From Tetracentron sinense (taxonomy: Eukaryota; Streptophyta; Magnoliopsida; Trochodendrales; Trochodendraceae): DNA of 64,000 bases. The notes under the pieces are model-generated. The model did no database searches. It was given only the letters and a program-made list of their open reading frames with translations, and was not told the origin of the DNA. The position numbers and the translations under genes are program-made. Positions 54,337 through 64,000 of this stretch are shown one piece after another. The stretch spans positions 1-64,000 of the forward strand of contig JABCRI010001004.1 in assembly GCA_015143295.1 (NCBI GenBank). Reading direction: 5' to 3'. The first letter of the stretch is position 1. Each line of letters opens with the position of its first letter.

Positions 54337-56695
54337 GTATCAATTCAGGTATGGTCGGAACATCCGGTTTATCAAATCCATAAAGGCTGCCGGTGCGTTC
54401 GTTAGATGAAAAGGCATCACCAAGAACTTGTAGTGTCCGTACCGAGTCCGAAAAGTAGTTTTGAAAACATCTTCAGCCTTGATCTTCAACTGGTGGTAAC
54501 CTGATCGAAGATCAATCTTAGAGAAAAATCTCACCCCCTTTAACTGATCGAACAGATCATCAATCCTAGGCAATGGATACCTATTCTTTAAAGTGACCTT
54601 GTTCAACTGCCTGTAATCGATGCATACCCGCATCAAGCCATCCTTCTGCTTAACAAATAAAACTGGGGCTCCTCATGGTGAGACACTTGGCCGAAGGAAA
54701 CCAAGGCCTTGCATCTCCTCCAATTGACTCTTCAACTCCTTGTGTTCAATCAGGGCCATTCTATACAGTTTCGAAAGATGGGAGCTGTGCTTGGTGCAAG
54801 CTCGATCATAAACTCGATTTCTCTGTCTGGAGGCAACCCTGGCAACTCCTCTGGAAATACATCAAGGAATTCACTCACGACTAGAATAGTCTTTCCCTCG
54901 GGGTTCACTAGGCTTAACACCGCAAAGTGGGCGATATCTTTACTTCTCAACCCCCGAAAGTGAAAGGACTTTCCTTCCACTGGCTTGAAGAGTACCATTT
55001 TCTTAAAGTAAGCTACATGCCTATGATGAGCTGCTAACCAATCCATTCCCAAGATAACGTCAAAGTCCTGAAATTCGAGGACGATGAGATCGGTTGCTAA
55101 TTCGTGGCTTCCCACCTGAACTATACTGCCTCTGAAAATGCTATTGGCCTCCACTGTCTTGCCGAGAGGAGTCGAAATGAATAACTCCGGTTCTCGTTGA
55201 CTAGGTTCCATAGAAAAGCCTTGGGAAAAACTCGGCGAGACAAATGAGTGAGTAGACCCGGTGTCGATCAACACTCAAGCCAAACATTCATTGACTAATA
55301 GGGTTTCTGAAATTTTAACTAGCTAAGTCAATCCATGCATCAACATCATAAGTATAGGTATATAGATATATAACACACCATATACGTACACAAGGAATAA
55401 AGCATAACATGACAATTGTGGACAATCGAATAACTTTAAAAATGTACCTTGCACTACATCATCAGATGCAAGGGCATCACCCTCGGTCAAGACAAATACT
55501 CGCCCCTGGTTCGCTTGGTGAGGCAGAGGTGTAGACCGGGTAGGTTGGGAGGATGCCTGATATGATCCTGTTGGGCTTGTTGGGGGCCTAATCCCCTGAG
55601 ACTGGCCTGGCAAATACCGACTGGGGCAATCCCTGATCACATGGCCCTGGCGACCACAGTGAAAACATCCACCCGATGCCCTTTGGCAATCTCTTGCCGG
55701 GTGCCTTCGGCCGCATGAAGTGTAGACCTCATGTGTGTAGGTCGGAGGGGCCGGAGGTGGAGCATACCTCGTCGCATGAGGTGCAATGGCCGTGGAGCTG
55801 GAAGAGCCTAAGGACGTGGAGTCTGAGGCATGTACGACCGTGGAACAGGAGGCGCATAAGATGGCCTCATCGGTGGTGCTAGCCATGTGTACTGATAAGG
55901 GCCGGTCCAAGCCCGCCTTTCTGGAGGTGCTGAACTACTAGATTGACCTCTCACCAAATCCCTCTTCTTAGATACGGCCTCTGAATTGGCCTTGATCAAC
56001 AGGGCCTTGTCCACTACTTCCGGATAAGTAGTGTGCCTGAAAGCCGATACTTTCTCCATAATGATGTCCTTGAGCCCTTGCTCAAACCTCCTCGCCTTCA
56101 TTGCCTCAGTGGCAATCATATGAGTCGCGAAGCGTGATAGCTCCGAGAACTTGGCCTCATATTGAGCCACCCACATCGAACCTTGGTCAAGGTTGATGAA
56201 TTCTCTCTCTTTCTTTTCTCGTGCCCCAACCAGAAAGTACTTCTTATAAAAAGTATCCTTGAACTCCTCCCAAGTCCATGGTTGACCCTGCATGGTCAAA
56301 TCTTGAGTCCTCAAGGTGGACAACCACCAATGGTGTGCCTCATCCTCTAGCATGAAAACAGCCTATGCTACTCTATCCTCCTCTGTGGGAGAGAGGATCG
56401 TAAATATCTTCTTCAAATGGAGGATCCAAGCCTCCGCAGCAAGAGGGTCCACACTCCTATGGAATGATGGAGGCCTCAATCTCCGTAATGCCTCAACCCT
56501 AACTGTGCGATGTACTGGAGCTGCAGGCGGTTGAGTAGGTGCAGCCGATGATGGTATAGTCTACCGAGCCGCCAATATGGTGAGTGTCTCAGCAATAGAG
56601 CCTAAGACCTAAGAGAGGTCCGGCTGCTCATCCTCATCCCATGAAGAAGAGGAAGCTCTGGTGTGTGGCCCATGATCCCGTGTGCCCCGCCTCAT
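54337..56695 (-). pseudogene. Tekay gag, protease and RT part, broken
   Basis: Minus strand from the ATG at 56695. Gag with HHWWLSTLRTQDLTMQGQPW, YNLDQGSM-like EFINLDQGSMWVAQYEAKF and ARRFEQGLKDIIMEKV, a zinc knuckle CFHCGRQGHVIRDC, protease with MLIDTGSTHSFVSPSF and VILGMDWLAAHH, and RT with [20 protein letters not shown] and [16 protein letters not shown]. It abuts the family B element at 54336. A few breaks. Confidence 0.85.
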
Positions 56696-57030
56696 AACTA
56701 ACGTCCTGAGAACAATAGCACCACACGAGTCAAAATTGGAGCCACAATTTATCACAGTTTCATTTCACAATAATTCAAGTGGTATTATTGACATAATACT
56801 ATTATATATTGGATCATAACCATCGGTGTATACATAATAGACTTAGTGTTTTGGCGTTTCTAAGACCCGTACTTGGTTGAAACAACCATTTAGACTAAGA
56901 CTAAAGTTTAGTCTTGCACTTGGAACATGACTCATTTCCGAATTACTTCCTTGCTAACTTGCTTCCTGACCTATGCTCTTGTCAAGCTATGGTATTAGAT
57001 TCTAAGTGACCCTAAAGACCTAAAGCCTAA
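56696..57030 (-). other. Tekay leader
   Basis: Non-coding leader between primer-binding site and gag, about 335 bp, AT-rich. Nothing else was recognised. Confidence 0.6.
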
Positions 57031-57042
57031 GCTCTGATACCA
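57031..57042 (-). other. Primer-binding site (tRNA-iMet), Tekay
   Basis: The plus strand GCTCTGATACCA reverses to TGGTATCAGAGC and starts 4 bp from the LTR edge at 57047. Confidence 0.85.
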
Positions 57043-57046
57043 CTTC

Positions 57047-59268
57047 TGTTGTGACCCAAAACCCACACTAGGAGTTAGAGTGAATCTTGGATGACTTATC
57101 ATGACTTACCTGATTTGCTTGACAAACCAACCTGCAAAATATCCGAAGCATATACAATAGAAGACAATAATAGCGGAAGCACAACTAACATAACACAGTG
57201 GAAGTCTAACCAAACCTCTAAGTATATATATACATGATCCAAGTTGTGTACAAAAGGGAAACAAAAGAAGGTGCGGACATGCCCGCCAAATTTCAGGAAT
57301 ATAAATCTCTCAAGCTCACCCACAATCACTCAGAATCTGCCACCTAGTAATAACCCTCTACCGGAGGTTCCTCCACAGGTTCCTCAATGTACCACTCTTC
57401 CACCCTTGGGCCAGGAGCACATATATGAAATGGAGCAGCAGCTCCCTCAGTACCTGCCGACATAAATGTATGACTGAGCATGGAGTACTCATCGTGTACT
57501 AAGTGCTAACCAACAGTCACAGCATAACAATAACAATATATATAAAGCAGGAAGCAATTCATATAATAACAGGAAAGTAAAACAGTTTATATTCATGCTT
57601 GCATCACATAAAAGCCGATAAAACTCTTGAGATCGTCATGCACTTGACTTGACTTAAAATACTCTTCTCGTGCTTGAAAAACTTGTCATGTCTACCTTGC
57701 TTGTCTGTCATGCGTGTCATGTCATGCGTGCTTGCTTGGGATTTAAACATGCTCATGTAACTTGTGAGACGCACTTGGGAGGGAAGGGAGACCCTTCTTT
57801 CAATGACATGCACTTGAGAGGGAAGGGAGACCCTTCTTTCAATGATATGCATTTGTGAGTGAGGGGAGACCCCTCTTTCAATGAGATGGGAGGGAAGTGT
57901 AAACTCCCTCATGTGCAATGCTTGTTCTTGTCCTTGTCAAAAGCGAGGGAAAACATATTGTAAGATATGTCCTACCTTTAAAATCTTATTCTTGAAAAAC
58001 ACCGGTAAACCATGTCATGCATGCCGTGCTCGTGAAATCGTGTACATGCTTTGACTTGGAATTTAATATGACAATTGGGATTTGAAAATATATAGAACAA
58101 CATTTAATTTCAACAAATAATTATTCATGCCAAAGAAACAATTAAACACACTATCATAAACCCTAGCAATTTCATACACTTTAAATCATAACTTTCTTGG
58201 TTTGTAATTCATTTTCTTCACCTTGGCATTTCATCAAACATGTGTTGTGTACATTATTGATTTAAACCTATACCATGCTTTTTTTTCTAGTTGGGTTTAT
58301 GGTCACAACATACGTGTGTGCTCATTATTGGTACAATACCCTTCCCATTTCATTCATCACAACACATTCACACGGCATCTATCACCCATCATCCTCCATT
58401 CATTCATCCCATAGTATTTACACGCTTAGATAGTAGAGAAAAATCATAAAGATGAAGAAAAGAAAGAAGGATGTGAACTAGGAGGGTAGCATAAGGTACC
58501 GACCTCGAAGAAGGGAAGAAATCCCCTTGGTGCGTGCGTGAGGTTGCTGCCGAGCTTGGAGGACGTGTTCCTCACTTGCTTGAAGTTGGATTTGAAGAAT
58601 CCAAGCCTTGAGGTGAGATTTAGGGTCTTTAAACCCTTGATTTGCTTCTTAAGTTAGGAACCTAGGTTAGAATCCCATTTTCTCCTCTCTCCCTTTCTCT
58701 CAATTTGATGCCTTAGGGTGTATGAACCCCTAATGGCTCGGGCAAGCCTTAATAGGCAAGAGTGAAACACCCAAATGACGAAACAACCCTTAATGAAATC
58801 TCTGTAAAACGCGATATACCGATAAATCAGTGGTTAATACCGAGCGATCGGTCACCTACCGAGCGACCGGTGTTCTTGACGGAGCGATCAGTCAAAAACA
58901 TGCTCTCTCGAATTTTTTCCTATACAAAAAAGTACACCAGTCGATAGCTACCGATCGATCGGTTGTGGACCGATCGATCGTCAATATGGGCCGAGCGATC
59001 GGTGCTCTGCAGGTTTTGACACTAAGTCCATTTTTCACCCTTTCCTACTACTTGGGCTTATCCCACTTCTATACTAGCACCTTCTAGACATGACTAGGAC
59101 CCTTGTAAGGCTATAGTTCATTATTAAATATTTTATTTAATTATTTTATAACACTCTTGCACTTTCTCAAAGGTTTCCCATTTTTTCATTTCATGAAAAC
59201 GGAGATTACAAGGACATCAAGCCTTGACACACATTCCAAGACATATGCAAAAGTTCTGGGGCTCTACA
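57047..59268 (-). repeat. Right (5') LTR, Tekay
   Basis: 2222 bp, TGTTGTGACCC to GGGGCTCTACA on the plus strand. Seven palindromic words between 58818 and 59003. CTTTC follows at 59269-59273. Many of the differences from the left LTR are C/T or G/A. Confidence 0.85.
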
Positions 59269-59722
59269 CTTTCCCAGGTCTCAAAGAATTGGTCATCATC
59301 TAGTTGAGAAAAATTGTGATGGTTCGCCTAATCTGATTAGTCTTTCCTATTGGAAAGTACTTTTTCAGAAACTCTTGTTGCATTTGGACCCAAGTTGTAA
59401 TAGTCTTGGCCTCTAGAGAATTTAGCCAACTTTTGGCTTTATCTTTGAGGGAAAAAGGAAAGAGGCGTAACCTATGAGCATCATCCGTAAAGTTCTGGAA
59501 CTTAAATGTAGTGCAGATCTCTAGGAACTCATCTATATGTTTGTATGGATCCTCGCTATTAAGTTCAAAGTAGGATGGAAGCATTTGTATAATACTGCAC
59601 TTAATCTTGTAATGAGCTGCCGCTATGTCAGGCAACCAAATACATGATGGAGAGGTGTATGTGGTTGGAGTAAAATACTCCTTAAGAGTTTTGGGTAAAA
59701 CTTGATCTGCTTCTCCCTCCAT
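59269..59722 (-). pseudogene. Athila/Tat gag, N-terminal part
   Basis: Minus strand: LPDIAAAHYKIKCSIIQMLP, FELNSEDPYKHIDEFLEICT, RLRLFPFSLKDKAKSWLNSL and TTWVQMQQEFLKKYFPIGKT. This is the conserved gag start of plant Athila/Tat elements (NEDPHxHLxxFLxxC and WLxSL type). Its ATG at 59722 lies about 460 bp after the primer-binding site. The Tekay element separates it from 36815-38085. Confidence 0.8.
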
Positions 59723-60182
59723 TATGTAATAATGAAATCCGTCGGGAGTAAAACAATTCTGAAAGGATGCTCTAATGGACTAAGAGTTTTCTCTAACTAT
59801 AAGTCAATAGGAATTAACTCAGGACCACAAGATCGATGACTGTGCATACACCCTAACAAGAAAACTTCTAAGTTTGACAGACTCCCATTCTCTAGGAAAA
59901 CTTCTAAGTTTGACAGACACTAATTCTCTACTGTAAGAAAATTCTACTTTTAATAAGTAAGAACTTACAGTTCTTGCTTTCAATGAGGTATGCAACCAAA
60001 ATTTCGCTATTTCTGAAGCACTTCAAGTAGTCTCTAGCCACAATAGCCACACTTTTTTCTTTTTGAATTAGTACCTGCAAAACAAAGATTATTCAAAGGT
60101 AAGTTGATTTACACTTTGCTTAAAAAAAATAAAACAAAATTTTTTTATCTTCAAAGTTAAGCAATGTAATCGTTCTAGCAGT
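59723..60182 (-). other. Leader of the Athila/Tat container
   Basis: Non-coding. GGAAAACTTCTAAGTTTGAC occurs twice (near 59856 and 59894), a short tandem duplication of about 37 bp. Confidence 0.5.
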
Positions 60183-60200
60183 CCCCAGCAACGGCGCCAA
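60183..60200 (-). other. Primer-binding site (tRNA-Asp type), Athila/Tat container
   Basis: The plus strand TCCCCAGCAACGGCGCCA reverses to TGGCGCCGTTGCTGGGGA, the Asp-tRNA site typical of Athila/Tat. The LTR edge is at 60206. Confidence 0.85.
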
Positions 60201-60205
60201 AAATT

Positions 60206-60843
60206 GATCGATTAAGATTGTTACCTCGTAAAAGCACTAATTCCGGAGAATAATGACAAGTATTGAGGGTGTCAAACTACAAAGACTGCGCTGGTTATAT
60301 TTCTTAATAATAAAGATGAATTTTTGATTTAATGGTGAATAAAGGTTTTTGGTTTGTATTTAAGAATCCTAAAATTATTCTAAATACCAAAAACAAATAA
60401 AAGTAATGTGAAAGTCAAGAGAAAGAGATCTAGGGCATCGAATCTACCACTAGCCTCCTAACCATGGTATATTGTATTTAATCAGGGTATAATTATTTGC
60501 ACTCAATTACGATTAATTAAGACTACAAGTCTCAATTCAAATAATCAAGAAGGTCAAGTACTTAAATCTTAGGCATGACCTATCTTTGGCTGGCACGAAT
60601 CGTCCACACTAAATTAATTAACCTAAGGTTGTAGCACGATTCGTCTTCCCTAGGCATAGATCATCTTAATATTTAATTACTTGTACGATAAATTCCATTG
60701 CATAAACATTCATATATAAAATCACAGAAATTAAATATGCATTGAATCTCAATCAAAAAGAAGAATTCCTAAGACAAGGAAGAACTTTATTAAGATTGAA
60801 TAAAAACATTAGAATCGATTGTCAAAGCAATCCTCAAGTCATG
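60206..60843 (-). repeat. Right (5') LTR of the Athila/Tat container, partial
   Basis: Matches 21249-21891 closely, with about 9 differences in 640 bp. The match stops after TCCTCAAGTCATG, where LINE-derived sequence begins. The palindrome and TATA part of this LTR lies outside the retained piece. Confidence 0.8.
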
Positions 60844-61453
60844 GAGGATAAATCCTCTAGTGGTATTATCAACATTTAATTTCATTCTACCCCTTGGAGG
60901 ATAAATCCACTTAACAAACAAAGAGCGAGAAGGAGAGGGAATAGACTGCCTAATACCAAATACAGGAAACAAATCCAAATTTTTCTAAGGATAAAAAGAA
61001 GCAATAGTCAAAATCCTCCTTTTGATGCTATCCAATAAGAAATTTTTAGATCTAATTCTTGAATTGTGTTTTCTTCGACATCTCTCGATCCAAATTTTCC
61101 ACACAATCAGAGTCAGCACAAGAAAGAGAAAATCATTTTTCTGTAAGAGGCCGCATGATACCATCTAATAAGACTGCATTTGATATTATCTTGAGAATGA
61201 AAGGGAATAAAGCAACAAGTCGAGAAAAACTACCATAAAGGAATAACAATTTCGCTATGAACAAGTAAGTGAGAAATATCTTTCATTTTGACATTCTTAC
61301 AACAACTACATTTGCACACCATAGGAATACCCAAACTTTGAATAGCTAAATTAATTGGAATAACATTATGAAAAATTTTCCAACAAAAAATCTGAATTTT
61401 GGAAGGGATAATGCAATTCTAAACTACAGAGGCCCAATGCTGATTATGATTTT
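60844..61453 (-). mobile_element. LINE fragment (RNase H and zinc-binding region)
   Basis: Minus-strand remnant of a plant L1 ORF2. FVKWIYPPRGRMKLNVDNTTRG (60870-60935) is the RNase H start, where the usual catalytic DGA is DNT. Further right are frames with the CKCC-type cysteines of the zf-RVT region (near 61290-61320). There is no poly-A tail and several frame breaks. It is distinct in sequence from the LINE at 47694. It joins the container LTR abruptly at 60843/60844. Confidence 0.65.
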
Positions 61454-63133
61454 TGAAAAAATTCGGTGAACCTCAAATTTAAGGTTTGAGTTGAGAACTC
61501 ACAAATCCAAGAGGGGATGGTTAGGTTTCCCTAAAAGTCTTTCTACCCTTTTAAATATTTTAACAATTAAGTTATTAACTTAAGGGATAATTAACTCAAG
61601 GTGCAGAAATAGAGAGAAACAAGCAAACCATAACACAAGGATTTTTACGTGGATACCCTTTCAGGGAAAAACCATGGGACCTAGTCCAGCCAAGAGAAAT
61701 CACTAAGACAAAGTCAACAAGAACTTACAAGACTCAAACTTGACTCCTTCGGACTCGATATTACAATCCTTTAGTTCTTAGTTCTCCATGCCTTGAAAAG
61801 TCATCACGTACTCACAAGTCCCGTGATCAACAACAGCCGCTCGTACTTCTCTTTGTGTCTCGAAAACAACCACGATCTTCCGATCGATCTCCGTCAATGA
61901 CAGCTTCGGATTCCATCGACCAAATCACACATCCACGATCCTTCTTGGACCGATCTCCTTTGTAAAGGCTCTGGAACACTCCGACCAAGTTGTTCTATCC
62001 AGAACGGGTTGATGGTTTGATTAAAATCATATCCTAGATGGATTCCTTCAATGGAAAAGTCCAAGCAAGCTAGAATGAAGCATTGACTTGCAAAACTAGG
62101 ATATGAGAAGGATTAACAAAGAGGAGGACAACAAATAGTTTCCAGAGTTTTTATGAACTCTAGAGATAGTTAAAAACCCTCTCTATACTCTCTCAAAGTT
62201 ATTCTCCACAAACTAGCTAGAAGGGTTCACCTTAAATAGAGACCCCAAAACCAAATTAAGGAAGTTGCCAAAACCATTTTAGAAAGAAAAAACTATATCA
62301 GGGTCGACCCTGGGGGTTGTGGATCATCCCAAGAACGTTTTAGGATGATTTTCCATATCATGGTCAACCCAAAGAGTCACTTGGGTTGACCCAAGTGACT
62401 TCCAGGGTCGACCCTGGCTTTTCTCACTTGCTGGATTTTTTCAGCATACAAAATCAGTCCATATCAGGGTTGACTCTGATTGGTTTTGGTCGATTGAGAT
62501 ATAAAAAACCATTTTTAGCTTTTTCTTCTTGCATGAAAGTTGTAGATATTATCGACAGGGTCAATTTATTATATTATAGAGCAAAATCTGAGCTATGGTT
62601 TGTGAGATATGCCTCTTACAAGCAACCTTAGTTTTTTAAGAACTTTAAGGACTTAGGGTCGACCCAAAGTGCTCAAGGTCGACTTTGAGGTGCAAAATCA
62701 TTTTCAAAAAAACTTTTTTTAGCTCTTGCATCCTTCATGAAAGTATTAAATATTTTCAACGCGATCGATTTGATATATTATGAGACAAGATCCAAGCTAC
62801 GGTTTGGGAGATATGCCACCTACAAGTAACCTTGGTTGTTTTTAAGAACTTTAAAAACTTTTAATTTGTTTTGGGCTTTCATATCTAGTCACCTAGGGTC
62901 CATATGATTAGTCTAAGTCAATTTACACCTAAGATAACATGGTATCTAGGTCACTTACCATCCTATGAGTGAAACGAAGGATATGATCAACCGAGTCCTC
63001 AACCAATCTTCTTCGGTCTTCAACTTCACTTGTCGTGGATGCTTGAAGGCAATGACACATGATACACAACTAATCACCTAAACTCACTTGTTTTGACCCC
63101 AGAATTAGCCAACACTAAAACATTGACTTTATA
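61454..63133 (-). mobile_element. Solo LTR of Sirevirus family B
   Basis: 1680 bp from TGAAAAAATTCGG to GACTTTATA with exact flanks ATTTT (61449-61453 and 63134-63138). Palindromes: CAGGGTCGACCCTG (62299-62312), CACTTGGGTTGACCCAAGTG (62378-62397) and CCAGGGTCGACCCTGG (62402-62417). The TATA-like CTATTTAAGG (minus) is near 62231-62240. No internal region. Minus orientation is inferred from the other family members. Confidence 0.75.
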
Positions 63134-63138
63134 ATTTT

Positions 63139-64000
63139 TAACCCTTAAGAAATTTATAGACCCGGGATTTTAACCCACTCCCGATCAGGATTAAACCCGA
63201 TGAATAATAGTGCTAAAAATGTTGAAAAGAGAGAGTCGCCATCTATTTAGATTATTAGGAAAAATAGGGTCCCCTAAAAGGTTGGATAAGGCTTTGATCT
63301 AAAAATAGAGTTCGAGGTAAGGATTCATTTGAGTCAGGGGAAGGTGTTAGGCACCCCTAAACTCCCATCGAGAGATGGTTACCTACTCCCTAAGTCTGAA
63401 TTAAAGTGGGGGAAACCATAAGAGAAGCTTTCATTTTATCTATATGTTTGATATGTATTATATGAACAGTAATGTATATGCTGAAATAAGTAGGGACAGG
63501 ATAGGAGCTCTATCCTAGGTGAGCTGAACCTGATCAGGGTTGCCTACGTATCTACTGTTAGTGGAATCAAGCCACACGTAGTTCTAGATGGCTAGTTGAT
63601 GGTTTGATTTGTTTTGTTTGGATTGTGGGTGTTTGATAGGCTAAGACTTGTCTTTGGATGTTAGGGTGTTTTTGAATGGTTTGGGCTCCTATTCAGGAGC
63701 GTTTGGGCCTTTTATGCTCTTACCGGGGAGCATTTGGACAGTTTTAATTCATGTCAAGGAGCACTGGGTTGAGTAAGGGTTTGATAGGATTTGAACCAGA
63801 GTTTGAAGCAAGGTTCGGACAGAGGTTTGGCTAAGGCAAGTAGGGTTTGAACCGAGGTTCGGACAGAGGTTCGACTAGGTAAGTAAGGTTTGAACCGAAG
63901 TTCGAGCAGAGGTTCGACAGGGTAGGCTAAGTTTGAACTGAAGTTCGGGCAGAGGTTCGACAGGGTAGGCTAAATTGGAACCGAAGTTCGGGCAGAGGTT
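63139..64000 (+). mobile_element. Ogre/Tat-like LTR start, running off the window
   Basis: The words GAGAGAGTCGCCATCTATTTA (63229), AGGTGTTAGGCACCC (63341) and GGTTGCCTACGTATC are the usual signature of Ogre/Tat-type LTRs in plants. Orientation is taken from those words. No protein is expected here. A tandem repeat closes the window. Confidence 0.5.
63791..64000 (+). repeat. 43-bp tandem repeat
   Basis: One longer first unit (about 56 bp) is followed by three 43-bp units and the start of another. Each begins GAACCGAAGTTCG and has CAGAGGTTCGAC and then GGTAGGCTAAGTTT. The array continues past the window end, so copy number is unknown. It is probably part of the Ogre/Tat-like LTR. Confidence 0.75.

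Larger units (their letters stand above)
38086..59268 (-). mobile_element. Tekay/Del-type Ty3/gypsy element with nested insertion
   Basis: LTRs 38086-40271 (2186 bp) and 57047-59268 (2222 bp), TG...CA/TA ends, target duplication CTTTC (38081-38085 and 59269-59273), primer-binding site 57031-57042. The long LTRs and a chromodomain-like end place it in the Tekay/Del clade of chromoviruses. Gag, protease and RT start lie in 54337-56695; RNase H, integrase and the chromodomain-like region lie in 40380-42558. The family B Sirevirus sits between these parts. By eye the LTRs differ by about 4-5%, locally more. Broken, several breaks besides the insertion. Confidence 0.85.
21249..60843 (-). mobile_element. 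Athila/Tat-type element, container of the nest
   Basis: Minus-orientation Ty3/gypsy fossil. The left LTR (21249-22468) and the partial right LTR (60206-60843) match with about 9 differences over 640 bp by eye, or 1.4%. The primer-binding site is at 60183-60200. Inside are gag remnants and a protease; no reverse transcriptase, RNase H or integrase was recognised. It was later split by a Sirevirus (24114-35198) and a Tekay element (38086-59268). The outer edge of the right LTR is not complete, so the target duplication cannot be read. Broken, several breaks. Confidence 0.8.

Noticed and set aside
1-64000. Organellar DNA insertions (plastid or mitochondrial)
   Set aside because: No plastid or mitochondrial gene, tRNA or rRNA sequence was recognised on either strand.

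Overview
The window is nuclear DNA from a flowering plant, almost certainly a eudicot: it has one intron-containing R2R3-MYB gene of canonical plant exon structure, plant-type tRNA-derived SINEs, an L1-type LINE with RNase H, and LTR retrotransposons of the plant Sirevirus, Tekay/Del, Athila/Tat and Ogre/Tat types. No bacterial, organellar, rRNA or complete tRNA gene was seen. The species cannot be fixed from sequence alone.

Layout. 1-5.4 kb: LTR fragments and a decayed Sirevirus piece. 5.4-13.9 kb: intergenic DNA packed with SINEs, MITEs, a long-TIR element, a repeat cluster carrying snRNA-type promoter motifs (9.55-10.43 kb) and an Athila/Tat LTR with its primer-binding site (11.13-12.48 kb). 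13.9-15.1 kb: the only host gene recognised, a subgroup-4 R2R3-MYB repressor on the minus strand, three exons, with TATA box and AC element. 15.1-21.2 kb: its upstream flank, with a non-autonomous hAT element bearing a perfect 8-bp target duplication and a Tekay solo LTR.

21.2-60.8 kb is one four-level nest, all LTR elements in minus orientation. An Athila/Tat element (LTRs 21249-22468 and 60206-60843) is the container. Into it went (a) a nearly whole 11.1-kb Sirevirus (family A, 24114-35198, identical-length LTRs, 5-bp duplication) with an open pol and an open accessory frame, and (b) a Tekay element (38086-59268, 5-bp duplication). The Tekay holds a gag-only Sirevirus (family B, 42561-54336), and one LTR of that holds a plus-strand LINE (47694-52985). 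To the right lie a LINE piece, a family B solo LTR with 5-bp duplication, and the start of an Ogre/Tat-like LTR with a 43-bp tandem repeat running off the window.

The most striking pattern is regulatory. In every sufficiently complete LTR type here, a cluster of short GC-rich palindromes sits just upstream of the TATA box, with a different word per family. One word, a 14-mer close to ACCGATCGATCGGT, and its neighbouring spacer are shared by a Ty1/copia Sirevirus and a Ty3/gypsy Tekay. The same word plus a TATA box also stands in front of the Sirevirus accessory frame. A second anomaly is that the container Athila has more similar LTRs (about 1.4% by eye) than elements nested inside it (about 4-6%).
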